Shown here: positions 44,198-55,799 of the stretch, piece by piece
Position numbering within the stretch: position 1 is the stretch's first letter
How the letters are laid out: every line of letters begins with the position of its first letter
Source: Cerioporus squamosus
Taxonomy: Eukaryota > Basidiomycota > Agaricomycetes > Polyporales > Polyporaceae
DNA: 64,000 nt
Direction of reading: 5' to 3'
Assembly: GCA_022592435.1 (NCBI GenBank)
Contig: JABYQS010000042.1
Coordinates: 124,001-188,000 of the forward strand
Notes under the pieces: generated by a model
Database searches by the model: none
What the model was told of the DNA's origin: nothing
Seen by the model: the letters and a program-made list of their open reading frames with translations, nothing else
Made by a program: the position numbers and the translations under genes

Positions 44198-45151
44198 CGT
44201 GCTTGACGAGGATGGCTGGCTGGCTCAGACAACGGGAGAGCTCGAGGAGAATCTGCGGGGAAGGCGGGGGAAGCCCTGCGCCTGGTCCTGCGTACATATA
44301 GAATTTTATGGAGGAGTTCGCATGGCGGCAATGGGTGCGAAGATAACAGGATGCCGGGTCCGGGCACGGCAGAGAGTGGGTGCTAAAGTTAGCGCTCAGA
44401 AGATGCACAACAACACGCAGTGGCTATGTGGTTTACCCCGAAAAGCCGACGAAAAGTGCGTCATCCCAATAGCATGTTCTTGCCGCCCACACCGAGCGAG
44501 ATGGCCAGGGCAGCCACCGTCTGCTCGAATCACCATCCTTGGCCGCGAATGCTGGCAAAAAGATCCACATCGCAGTCCGTTGCCCGAATATTTATGTCAT
44601 CTTTGTATGTGTGCTTGCCGCCGATACCGAGTCGCTCAGCAGCAGCCGGAGCGCGGTCTCGAGAGTGCGTGCCGGTAGCCGGTCCGGCGGTAGCTGAGGG
44701 AGGACGATGTTCTGGATCTCCTACAGCTGAGGACATACATATGTGAGTACCCCATCCACGCGACGCGAAAAGAGCACTGTACAGCAGGCGATGCGGACGT
44801 CAACACATGTTACACAGCGCAAAGACCACAGTGAGCGGCTGTGCCTTAGTGCCGAGCATTATGCCCGAGCACTGTGCTCGCTGTTTCCCAGCCATCCAGA
44901 TACAACGCCACACCATGACGACGTAGAGTATCTGTAACTCGAACATCTCAACTTCATCCACCTCCTCCTTCTCCATACCACCACCACAAACGACCACTCT
45001 CGTGTTCGTCGGCAGCCCAGGACAGCAGGCCAACAGCGATCGTGTGACAGACGCCGTGCAGAACACGCCGCGCCGCAGAAATCCCCGTATGCGCAGCGTC
45101 ATATTCTCAGAGCACGGTCCGCTGACCTAGTCTGCTGTTCTCAGATCGAGC
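44198..45151. promoter_or_regulatory. divergent upstream region (ABC transporter / C2-protein gene)
   Basis: 954 bp between divergent starts. No drug-responsive element identified with confidence and no gene seen. Confidence 0.35.
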
Positions 45152-46776
45152 ATGAGCAAGGAAATCGGCACGCTTGTCGTGGTCGTCCTCAAAGCCCGCA
45201 ATCTTCGCGACAAGCATACTATCCACAAGCAGGATGTGTTCGCACAGGCGACCCTGAACAAAATGACCAAGAAGACGAAGACCGATGTCAGGGGAGGGCA
45301 GCACCCGGTCTGGGACGAAGAGCTCCGCTTCCCCATCTTCAAGAACGTGTCTGATGAGACGAGGAAGCTGGAGATTGCCTGCTACTCGAAGGAGCCCAGG
45401 TCGGACGACTTCATTGGGCGCGGGACAGTGGACATCTCGGAGACCTTGAAGACGGGAGAGTTCGATGGTGAGCATCTCCAGTCCATCCCCCACAAAGAGA
45501 GTCGCTCAGCGCAAAGTCCTCTTTACCAGACTGGGTCCCGCTGCAGATGGAGGATGGCCAGTATCGCGGCGACATCTTCCTCGAAATGACCTTCTACTCT
45601 GCTGCGCCTCCGCCACAGCGCCGCCCGTCCAAATGGCAGCCCAAGGACCGCTTGAAGCGTCCAGAGTCTGCGTACGCCTACCCCGCCTCTACCCCCCAGG
45701 CTACCCCTGCGCCCAATGGTCACAATGGCCACAGCCCCGGCGCGCACAAGCACGACGCCCTTCCTCCTCTCCCCGAAGAGTCTGCACCCCCACCCGCGAT
45801 ACCCGCGATTCTCCGTCCAGGAGGAGGCGCACCCCCTCGCACTAGCCCGAAGGCAGGCGGAGGTCTCCTACCCCCAGAGCATCCCGCGCACACGCATGCG
45901 CCGTACACTCCGCCCCGCGATCCCTCCCCACCTGCCCCCGTTCGTCACTCGCTTTCCGACGCGCCGCTAGACTCTATCCCGCCCTACCTCCGCCCTGGCG
46001 GCGGCGCTCCTCGCCCACCAGCGCACGCTCAACCCGGTCCTCCCGCCGCCGCTGTTGCTCATATACCCGAACCGCAGATACCCACCCCAGAAATCCCGGC
46101 GTACAACACTCCCGCGCGTCCACAGACGTACTACGGCACAGGCGACTACGCCCCTCCTCCTGTACCGCGGCCATACCCCGAGTACACCACGCCTGCACCG
46201 CGACCGCATTCGTATGGGGAGTACGGCTCGCCTCCGCGGGGATCGTGGTGCGGGGCGCCCCCGGTGCCTCAGCCCCAGTCTCAGCCGTACCCCGCTCCGT
46301 ACGCAGGTTACCCCAGCGCGGACGTGGCGTACCGGCGCGAGCCGCAGAATCTGGACCTGCCGGACCCGTACCTCCAGGCCCGCTACCAGACGCCTCTCCC
46401 GCTCCCGAACGACGGCCGTACCCCCACACCTTCGCACTCCCAACCCCAACCCCAGTCTCAGCCCAAGCCTACGCCCAAGCCGCAGACGCAGACGCAGCCA
46501 CCGCCGAAGCACCCGCAGGCGCAGGCGCAGGCGCAGCCTACGCCCACGCCGAAGAGGCCCAGCAGGGAGGAGCGCGACCTGCAGATCGCACTGGAGCTCG
46601 AGAAGGAGGAGGAGGAGCGGCAGCGGAAGCTGCGCGAGCAGGAGGAGCGCGATATGGAGCTCGCGCGGCGGCTCGACATGGAACTGAACCTCGATGGTAA
46701 CGGCGAGCCTTCGAGTTCGTCCGGGTCGGAGGTGCGGACTGCTGCCGGTGCGCCTGGGATGCCTGGCGGGTTGTGA
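45152..46776 (+). CDS. C2-domain protein with proline-rich tail (INN1/FIC1-like)
   Basis: Two exons (45152-45467, 45530-46776) give 520 residues. An N-terminal C2 domain (about residues 5-130): IGTLVVVVLKARNLRDK, DVFAQATLNKMTKKTKTD, GGQHPVWDEELRFPIFK, and, after the intron, DWVPLQMEDGQYRGDIFLEM. Then a long Pro/Gln/Ala-rich disordered tail with many PxxP motifs, and a final charged coiled coil (RDLQIALELEKEEEERQRK). Yeast INN1 and fission-yeast FIC1 share this C2 plus PxxP layout and act at the cytokinetic ring. The match is by architecture; membrane or SH3 partners are inferred. Calcium-ligand aspartates are only partly present. Confidence 0.78.
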
Positions 46777-47491
46777 GTCGAGCGAGGCCGGGAGAGTCTG
46801 AGACGACTCGAAGGGGAACTTGGGAAGAGTGTATATTATTGTCACCCATCTACGACTAGCTAACCTAGGATCTATCTACGAGGATGTGGCTGTCGCGTAC
46901 AGATGTCTTCTCCCTACAGTGCGATACCCTATGAGAGGCTTAAGCTTCGTATTCATTGTTCCCGGACGGTACTAATACATTGAGACAGCTCGTCACAGCA
47001 GGATAGACCACGGAGACAGCAGATACGACATAAGTAGTAGTAGAGTGGGAGGAACGAGAGTGGACACCAGATTGAAACTCGCGCAGGGAAAGATCGGAAG
47101 ACGCAGAGATGAAGCAAGGAAGCAACGACGGATGGACGGGCACATGAGTGTGCATGTCTGCGAGCGAGGAGAGAAAGAAATAAGAGCCTAGAGGAGTTAG
47201 GCATAAGTGAAGGAATTAAACAGTCTCGATTGGTAGCCGGTAGGTGGTTGTGCAAAGGGAGTGGTCATAACGGTCATAAGTGAGTCGTATGCGTGGAGGT
47301 GTGTTGCGTGGGCGAGTGCTTGATGCCTATGGTTGCGAGGATGCGATGCGATGCGTTATGCGATGGAGGAAGGAGGGCATAGATGCGATGCGAGAACAGA
47401 CTGGAAGGGGATGCATAGGCGCATGGAAGGGTGTGGGGATGGATGTATAGGCTCCTCCTCTCCTCTCCTCTTCTCCTCATCCTCCTTACAA
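46777..47491. other. convergent 3' intergenic stretch with a short GATGC tandem repeat
   Basis: Between the 3' ends of the C2 gene (+) and the SUN gene (-). Around 47336-47396 there are short tandem runs of GATGC(G). No gene seen. Confidence 0.4.
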
Positions 47492-50400
47492 CTACGCAGA
47501 CTCCTCCTCGGGATACGGCAACGGCACCTCGCCTATCCGCTCGCCATGCACCCGCATCCGGTAGAGGCACGTGAACTCGTCCTTGCCCCAATTGCTCTTC
47601 ACCAGCAGCACGACGACGCCAAAGTCGATCCCAAGCTCCTTGACCTCCTCGTGCACGGGGTACGTCTGAATGTGCGCGGATGCGTGGATGTCGTACGTGA
47701 AGTTTGCAACGCGGATGTACTGGGGGTTTCGGGGGAGCGTCCGCGGGTACACGACATCGTCCAGGAGGCTCGGAGGCAGAGACTGGCCAGCAGCCTCCGC
47801 AGCCTCGCGCCTCTCAGCCTGTCGTTCCCGCCATTCGCGGAGCTTCGCGACGTTGTCCCTGCCCTCGACCATGCCCCACAGCTCCATCTGCCGAGGAGCG
47901 GAACGCATGTCCATCGCGACCTCCTTGGCGACATGGTCTATGGTTACGTCGGTGATGTACACAGGAGCAGCAAGCGCGACACCAAGCTGACCCTGCGAGC
48001 CGCCGAAGGGCCAGCAGTGTCCAGTGTGGATCTCGTGGTGCAGCGCAGTAACAGGGGGTCGGCCAATAGCGTAGCCATTCCCGCCAGTGATAAGGCCCTT
48101 GAGCTGCCCACTGAGGGTCTGAGGACGGACCTCGAGCGTCTCGCTGGTAAGGGAGGGGATAATACGTGCGCCACCAGAGTGAAGGGCAAAGTCCACGCGC
48201 GCAAGCGTGTCCTTCGACGTGCGCATGACCGCACTGTCGACGAGCTGGTTGATGAGCGAAGTGACATCCTGGCCGTCCGAAGACTTGATGGTGACGCCCT
48301 TCGTCTTGCCAGAGGCAACGTTCTCCCACCAGTTCGCGATCTTGCCCGTAACGGCCCCAGCCTTGACTGCGTTCTTGCCGAGCTCCATCGCCTCCTTCAC
48401 ACCACCCTCCACGGTACCGACACGCTCCTCCAGAGCCTTGAGTTTGGCACGTGCCTCCTCGTCGCTGCCGACAGACGGTCGACGTGATTCTGCGTCCCGG
48501 AGCTGCTGCAGCTGAGTAGAGAGGTGGCTGATCTCCTTCTTGACGGCATTGATACCGTCGCTTGTCGAGGCGCGGAACTTGCTCTCCGCGTCCTGTGCCC
48601 GGATGCTCTCCTTCTGTACCCGCGTCTCCAATGAACCGATCCGACCAAGGACATCTTGACGGTGCTTGGCGTCGCCCTCGATGTAGACACGCGAACGTTC
48701 CGAGTCGAGCGAAAGGCTGGCGAATGCCTTCTCAAGACTCTGCAGACGTGCTGACAGGGCGGCGAGGTCGGCGGCAGGGATCTCTGGAGCATGATAGACA
48801 GGGGCGTGGCCTCGAGGAATCGGGATCTTGCTCATGTCAAGCATACCGCTGTTGAGCGCGTACCATGCCAACCAAATTGCGATGCCGGCCAGAGCGTACT
48901 TGTGGAGATTGAGCCGTACGAGCGCTCGAGGGATAGAGGACACCAACGCTACGAGAGAGCGGATAAACCAGGTGATGGCGCGGACAAGCTCGTGCACTAC
49001 CCGTCCGAGAGTGGCGCCCACGGAGAATGAGTTCTTGCTCGGAGGGAACGCACCGTCGATCTGAGGTGGCAGCTCCTCGAGCTCAGATAATACTCCACCC
49101 CCTTCGAGATCCGTCGAATGGTTCATTCCACTGGAGTCATAATGTGGAGGGACTGAAGCTTGACGAGCAAGCGGCGGGACAGAGGCTCTGGCTATCGAGG
49201 GTACTCTCTGGAACGGAGTAGTGCCCCGTTGTGATCGCTGGTAGTGGTTAACGTCAAGTCGGCTGCCTATATGCAGATCGACATACCTGTTCGCTGGCTT
49301 GTTCATCTTCCACCGAGCTGCCCTCATCATCGTCTTCCGCTGCTCCATTCTCTCCTCTTGCGCCCCTCTTCTTCTTCTTCCGCTTATCGTAGCCTGCAAC
49401 AGGCAGGGTCGTGAGGGGCCCGCCGGTTGGTCCGCCCTTCTTCTTCTTGCGCCGCGTCCGCTTGCCATTCTCCTCCTCGAAGTCCTCGTCGGACTCCTCG
49501 AGGTCGGACATGCTCGGTCGGTAGGCCTTGTTGTCCGTCGACATGCGGTTCTTTCGATGCTGGGCGACATTGCGTCGTGATGTTGGCTTCTGCGATGCAT
49601 TGCCCGCTTGGAACTCTCGTTCTTCGGCAGAGTAGTCGTAGCTCGACTGGTCACGCGCGCTCTCGTTCCCATTGGGGGATAAGAACGAGCCGTCGGGCTC
49701 CTGCGACCGCTCTCGCAAGAGGAAGGTAGCGGGGATGACACGTCGGACAAAGTCGTAGCCTTGTTCCAAAGGGGTCTTCGCGCGCCCATTCGGTTGGACT
49801 TCCTCCTCCCCTTCCGAGTCAGGCACATGACGCACGGAGGCGGTCTTCGATACTGGGCGGGCCACACGGGCCTGTGATAGGCGGTTAGGAGGAGGGGCGA
49901 GTCGGCGGTTGATGGTGGACTGGGTCTCCTTCTCGTACTCGACCGAAGTACTGCGAGGGACCATGGGCTGTTTCCGGATACCGGACGCCCATGCTTCATT
50001 CGGGTTCATGGCGGTATTGTTCGCGGTAGCGTAGCTCGTGTTGCTGCCGCTGGCGTTGCTGGAGTTGGCAGCGGAGATATCGAAGGAGTTCGAAGTCGCG
50101 GCCTGGGTGATTGCGCTCACGATGTTAACAGACGTGTCGCGGACACTCCACTTCTCTGGATGAGGTGGAGAGGTAATGGTACGAGGACCCACAGAGCGAG
50201 ATGGCTGAGCCTGAGACTGAGAAGACTGCTCGCGCTGCTTGAGACGGGCAAAGCGGACGAGAGCGGGCTCCTCTGCGTCGTCTTCCTGGGGGAGGGGGGC
50301 CTTGTCGGGTTTGGGAGGAGAGCGCGAACCGACGGTAGGTGCTCTGATCTGCTATCAGACGCGGTTCTATATGAAAGGTGACGCGAGGCCACGCACCCGT

Positions 50401-50515
50401 ACGAGTAAGAAGTTGGTATCGCGCGGCGTTGGGCTGCGTTGGGGTTGTTCTTGTTGAGGAAAGTGTGGTGATCTAGACGTCTGCCTTGACCGAGAGGTGT
50501 GCTCGAGAAGGACAT
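47492..50515 (-). CDS. SUN-domain nuclear envelope protein (SAD1/SUN type)
   Basis: Inner nuclear membrane half of a LINC bridge, linking chromatin or spindle pole body to KASH proteins. Three exons (50397-50515, 49287-50343, 47492-49237), 973 residues. A disordered nucleoplasmic N-terminus has acidic and Lys-rich stretches (KRTRRKKKKGG, KRKKKKRGARG). One membrane segment (YALAGIAIWLAWYAL, about residue 530) is followed by a coiled-coil lumenal region (LSARLQSLEKAFASLSLD). The C-terminal SUN domain shows DFALHSGGARIIPSLTSET, ALHHEIHTGHCWPFGG, VYITDVTIDHVAKEV, MELWGMVEG and the terminal CLYRMRVHGERI. Matches Sad1/Mps3-like proteins in layout; start chosen by frame continuity. Confidence 0.92.
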
Positions 50516-51067
50516 GTAACTCGCGTGTTCGAGAGTGGGAAACGCGCAGACAGAAGCGGGGTGTTTTGGATATGAAAAGTAGGCTCGTCGATGAGAACGG
50601 GAGCGGGGGGCATGTAGGCCGTGCGTCTGTCGCGTGTCGTGGTGGTGGTCAACGTTGTGGCCGACCTCAGCGAACACGCGCGACCGCCTCGCCTGCCCGG
50701 CGCTTACAGGTCTTGGGCAAACAAAGACAACGTCGCTTGTTGTCAGGGAGCGCGCGTCTGGAACGCGTTACCTCGAGGACAATGAGTCTGAGTCTGACAT
50801 GGACCCGCATTGTACAGCGTGCAGCACCGTCCAAACCAAACAGCTGAACAGCAAGTATATATCATAGCAAGAATCAACAAGCAGCGAACGTGGTGAGTTG
50901 AGGGTATGCGTTAGTAAGTGGTGGATACAATACGAGATGTGGAGACGCAGGGGGCCCAAGTACTTTGTCTGTCTATTCTATCGTTATCATCGTGAAAAGA
51001 GCGTGTCGGGGCGCGACGAGCGCAGTACAAGAGGAATTTTGAAGCAAGAAAAGCCCGGCGGCCACAT
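50516..51067. other. intergenic stretch (SUN upstream region / J-protein 3' flank)
   Basis: 552 bp between two genes on the same strand. No motif or gene supported. Confidence 0.35.
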
Positions 51068-52973
51068 CTACTGTGGGCGACATTCCGGTTCGCCATCCTC
51101 GTCATCATCCTCGTCCTCCCAGTCGACTTCGTCGCCTTCGCCGAACTGGAAACCAGAAGGGTGATCAAAGAAGTTTGAGCCAGCGGGGAAAGGCGTTTCA
51201 CGCACGTCGACGATGTCGCTCGCTTCAAACGGCACCTCGTCTACCACCGCGGGTTTCGGGTCCATCTCCGGCTTCTTTGGCGGGAGGATCGCTTCAAGAG
51301 CCTGTGGCCGAAGGTGATCAGCCGGGGAGGTGAGACTAGTTAATGAGACCACAAACCTGAGGGTCGATGGTCTTGAGCCAGCTCTCTTCTGGCATGTCGA
51401 TCTCGAGCATGACATAGAGATTGCCCTTGTGATCAGGCGTCTTATAATGTGGCATGCCCTCACCACGAAGGATGATGCTATCTCCAGGCTTGATGATCTT
51501 GCCCTTCGGGCTTGTTACATGGACGCCGCGGCCATCCAGATGGGTAAGAAGAATTCGCGAGAACCCAAGCAGAGCCTCGGAGAGTGTGATATGCACGGTG
51601 GTGAGTAGGTCGGCGCCTGACCGCTCGAACGACTCGTGCGGCTTCGTCTTCAAGGTGAAAATCACGTCTCCTGGAGGGATGCCGGGCTGCTTGGACATTG
51701 GCATATGAGCAATACTGCCAGAGTATGTGCTGACGTACCTCCTCATCACCTGCGCCCGCAAGAACGATCCTCTGTCGATCCGCCATGCCGCGCTCAATGT
51801 AGATCTCTTGCCGCGTCTTCTCCTTGACAGTCTTGTTGCCCTTGCACTTTTTACACCTGTAGACAGCGTAGGCGCCATGCAGGCAAGTGATATCTTGATA
51901 TATACGTACCGATCCTTTTCCCGGAGCTTCTCGCCATGCCCTTCGCACTCTGTGCACATGGCCCTGTGCGAGCCGAGTCTTGATCCTCCTAACTACAAGG
52001 CAAACGGTCACGACAAGAGTCAGACGCACTGCACAACACTCACTGATCTGGTGACCATCGTCCACCCCTTGCCTTCGCACTTCACGCACTGCTTCGGCTT
52101 CGCATTGCCTTTCGCGCCCGACCTTCTCGAAACTGTCAAAATGCCAATGTACGGCGCGGATACTAGAACAGGAACGCACCCTTTGCATACACCGCACACA
52201 ACCTCTTTCTCCATGTTCATCTTGACCGTCTTCCCGTTGTACAGATCCTCGAGCGTGACCTCGTAAGGGATGTTCGAGTCTTGTCCCTTCGTTCGTCTCG
52301 GTCCCCGCGATCCTGGGCCAAAGTCGAAGCCGAAGCCCATGCTCGCCCCAAAGAGTTCTGCGAAGATGTCTGCTGGATCCATCCCGGGGCCGAATCCTCC
52401 GCCTGCGCCACCTCCCGACATGCCCTCCATTCCGTACCGGTCGTACGCTTCTCTTGTTTCGACAGAGCTCAGAATCTCGTAGCTGTGGAACTGTTTGAAT
52501 GTTATTCGGGGTGGTTGGAATGAGATGACATACGCGGCGGCCATCTCTTGAAACCGTTGTCCGGCTTCAGGGTCATCGGGATTCTACGCGACAATGTTGA
52601 CGCAAATCCAAGAAGCACGTGGATATGTCAGTACGTACCTTGTCCTAAGAGTGAAGGATGCTCCGTCACGCTCGTGTCCCAGGATAACGACGTTAGCAAC
52701 ATACCGGATGGTGTTCTCTTGCCTGGCGAGCAAGTTAGCAATTGGTCACTAGAAGAGAGATATAACGACGTACCTTCTTCCTGTATGCTTTCTTAATCTC
52801 ATCTGAATCCAACACGTATGTCAATACACCTCCGCGTTCGCTAAGCTTGAAGGTAATCATAACCTCCGGTGGCAGTAGGCGACACTCCGAGAAGCTCGTA
52901 GAGAGCCGTCTCGATAGGCACTGCGAGCAATTTGAATACGGTGCTGCTAATCAGCAAGCACTTTCCACGCACT
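51068..52973 (-). CDS. class A J-protein (YDJ1/DNAJA type) with C-terminal CaaX-like end
   Basis: Hsp70 co-chaperone that stimulates Hsp70 ATPase and delivers clients. J domain: MPIETALYELLGVSPTAT, KKAYRKKAREHHPDKNPD (HPD intact), FQEMAAAYEIL; a G/F-rich linker (GGGAGGGFGPGMD); four zinc-finger repeats (CGVCKGSG, CVKCEGKGW, CTECEGHGE, CKKCKGNK); two client-binding beta domains (GIPPGDVIFTLKT, GMPHYKTPDHKGNLYV); an acidic tail ending ECRPQ. Two unusual exon features keep the frame: the start codon is split (A at 52973, TG at 52919-52920, intron 52921-52972), and Asp-Lys of HPDK is a 6-nt exon (52639-52644). CRPQ resembles the CaaX box of YDJ1 (CASQ), so farnesylation is possible. Confidence 0.9.
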
Positions 52974-53553
52974 TATGAATGTGAGGGCCTAATCAACGGC
53001 TGTAAACAAGCAGAGGTGGGGGGAGGAGAGTGACGAAGCAAGTGCAGCAGTTGCGGCAGGTCGGTGTGGCTGCAGGCGGAGAAGCGCCCATAATTGCCGA
53101 GTGTGGCATTTGATGCGTACGCGTTTTGTCGAGTTTGCCGGAGGCGCCCACCGGCAAATTTCCTCTTTACCTCTGTCTTCCACCAGCTCTCGGACGACAA
53201 TATTGTTAGAAGTGCACGCATAGCGGGGTGCTTGTTTCGCAGTTCTATAGGTATGTGTCTGCTCTGTCCACAATGTTTCAGTCGCTCTTCATGATGTCTA
53301 CACTATACAACTTATCTACATTGTCGGAATGGGTCTCCCCATGCTTGACGTACACATTTTCGCTGACCTCTCATATCTGTGCCCTCACTTCTCCTGTGAC
53401 CTCTTCGCTGACCACTGTCTCCAGGTATCTCGCTGAAGAGCGCGTTGAGTCGAGAGGGAGAGGAGGACACATCGGCAACTTGCAGGTCCCACTACGTCTC
53501 TCTCGAATTTCGAGGGCTTACCTCACTCGTCCTGTCGTAGCACATCTATCGTT
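52974..53553. promoter_or_regulatory. divergent upstream region (J-protein / NSUN5-like gene)
   Basis: 580 bp between divergent genes. Heat-shock-element-like GAA/TTC triplets are present but scattered; I do not call an element. Confidence 0.35.
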
Positions 53554-55456
53554 ATGAATTTCTACTTCGAGGCTGTCAATGTTCTTGATAAGTTGGATGC
53601 GAAGAAGGGCTCAATCAAGGGCGTCCTCGCGTCCGTGCCCGAGAAGAACAGGAAGCGGATGGCCGCGCTCGTTATCGAGACTCTCAAATGTGAGCCTGAC
53701 ACGTTTCTCTTTCCTGAGTGTATTCCACCTATACGATACGGTGCCACGGCAGACAAGCAGGTCCTCGGTGAAGTGATCGATGCCGCCCAGTTGCTCAAGC
53801 AGGAGAAGAAAATCACATCCCGCAACCTTGCTCTCGTGCTCGTCCATGACCTCCTGCTCGCCAGAGGTATCCAGGCTGGAGATGGTCCGGTCAAACAAGC
53901 CGTCCTGCGTCATAAAACTCGACTCACCAGCGAGTTCACAAGAGCGAAGATCAAGCGAGGGGCCAAGTCTAACGAAGAACTGGCACAGACAGGCGACGCC
54001 AGAGCTGGTATGTGTGTTGTTTGTGTTCGACCAGTCTAGTCAGGTTAATTGTGGTGATAGCCTCGATACCTCGGTATATACGTGTCAACAGAACATGTTG
54101 GACAACGGACGAGGCTCTGAAGACCTTCCAGGCTAAAGGATACGAGCTGGGAGACCCGCTGGCGTCCCCGTAAGTGCCGCATACATCCTCCTACACGCAC
54201 ACAATACCCATCTTTCATCACTTGTAGCAAGTCATTCAAGCAGGATGAACACATTCCCGACCTGCTCGCCTTCCATCCTAGTGTACGCTTCATCGAAGAT
54301 CCCCTATACCTCTCGGGAAAGATCATACTCCAGGACAAGGCGTCGTGCTTCCCTGCACACATCCTTGCCCCGCCTGCGCGCAACGACGCCGTCGTGATCG
54401 ATGCTACAGCTGCCCCAGGTAACAAGACGTCGCACCTCTGTGCCATCATGCAGAACAAGGGGAAGGTGAGCGCGCTCCCCGTGACTCCACACTGCAGTCC
54501 ATTCAACTGCGAATTCACACAGTTGTACGCATTCGAGCGTGACCGCAAACGGTTCTCCACACTCGAGAGCATGCTATCCAAGGCCCACTGCACGAACGTC
54601 GAAGTTGTCAACTCCGACTTCCTCACCATCTCCCCGAACGACGCCGACTTCGGTCGCGCGACACACATGTATGTCCCGCATATATACGTCTGCCCACCGT
54701 ACAACACTCCTCATACGACACCACTAGACTGTTGGACCCATCATGTAGCGGGTCAGGTATCGTGAACCGTATGGATCACTTGCTCGCAGCAGGTAAACCT
54801 TCCACCAGACCGATTCCTGGTGTGCGACGATGACAGATTACTCGATCGACAGAGCAAGAAGAGGACGATGACTCCGACCGACTGAACAAGCTGGCCGCCT
54901 TTCAACTCAAAATGATCCGACACGCCATGACCTGTAAGCCTCATCCGCCTCTTCACGCTCTCAGAGTAGGAGTTCCTGAAAGAAATATATTACCAGTCCC
55001 TTCGGTGCGGCGGATAGTCTACTCGACATGCAGCGTGCATGCCATCGAGAACGAACACGTCGTCCGCCAGGCACTGAAGACTGAGGAAGCGATGACTGGT
55101 GGCTTCAGGCTGGCGCGGAGAGAGCAGGTGTTGCCTACTTGGCCTCGGCGAGGGTTCCCTGAAGAAATGGATGACCCAGGTATGTGACCGCAATCCTCAA
55201 CTTGCCTCATATTTGACGTTGACGTGACGTTGCGTATTGCGAAGCGGATGGGGACGCTCTTGTGCGTTGTTCACCAGGAGAGGATGCTACGAACGGATTC
55301 TTCGTGAGTCTCTTCTTCCGTGGCGACGACGAGACGGACGTCTCGGAACGCGACGCGAAAAAGAGGAAGGAATCTGCAGATCCACACGACAATTCCGAAC
55401 AACGCCCCACCAAACGGAAGAAAAAGAAGAAAACGAGCAAGGCTGTCGAGCCTTGA
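53554..55456 (+). CDS. 25S rRNA cytosine-5 methyltransferase (RCM1 / NSUN5 type)
   Basis: SAM-dependent enzyme of the NOP2/Sun family; yeast RCM1 makes m5C2278 in 25S rRNA in the nucleolus. Seven or so exons. N-terminus MNFYFEAVNVLDKLDAKKGS with the RCM1/NSUN5-specific IKGVL and ITSRNLALVLVHDLLLARG segments; PRYIRVN; SGKIILQDKASCFPAHIL; SAM site VIDATAAPGNKTSHL; LLDPSCSGSGIVNRMD (motif IV cysteine); VYSTCSVHAIENEHVV (catalytic TCS motif VI cysteine). Both catalytic cysteines are present. The C-terminus adds a poly-Lys nuclear/nucleolar signal (KRKKKKKTSK). Exon phases agree throughout. Convergent with BBP. Confidence 0.93.
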
Positions 55457-55799
55457 ACATATTGTTTCCACTGATCTGCTATGCAGGACACGTTATGATC
55501 ATCTCATCTCTCTCGATACAACAGGAATGTTTAAAGACCTAGTGAGTTACAACGTGAAGAGTCCTCGAGCTATACGGCTGGTTAGGAGGCGGAGACGATG
55601 AGTACAAACCGAATCCTACGAGAACCCAGGTTCGGCACGTCGCCGACAGTCCAGGTTCCGCATGTAAGACTGTTAGACGTTGGAAGCGGTGCGGGGAACC
55701 AAGACTGGACGTGTGAGCGCGATCGGATCTGTGTGAGCCACCGGCGAGTCGAGCGAACGGCATGTAGACGTGAGACGTGAGGTAATCGTCAGGGAGATG
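55457..55799. other. convergent 3' intergenic stretch
   Basis: 343 bp between the 3' ends of the NSUN5-like gene (+) and BBP (-). No gene seen. Confidence 0.4.

Noticed and set aside
45967..46845. 292-codon minus-strand frame rich in Leu/Arg
   Set aside because: Antisense of the proline- and glutamine-rich C2-protein tail; repeat composition alone keeps it open.
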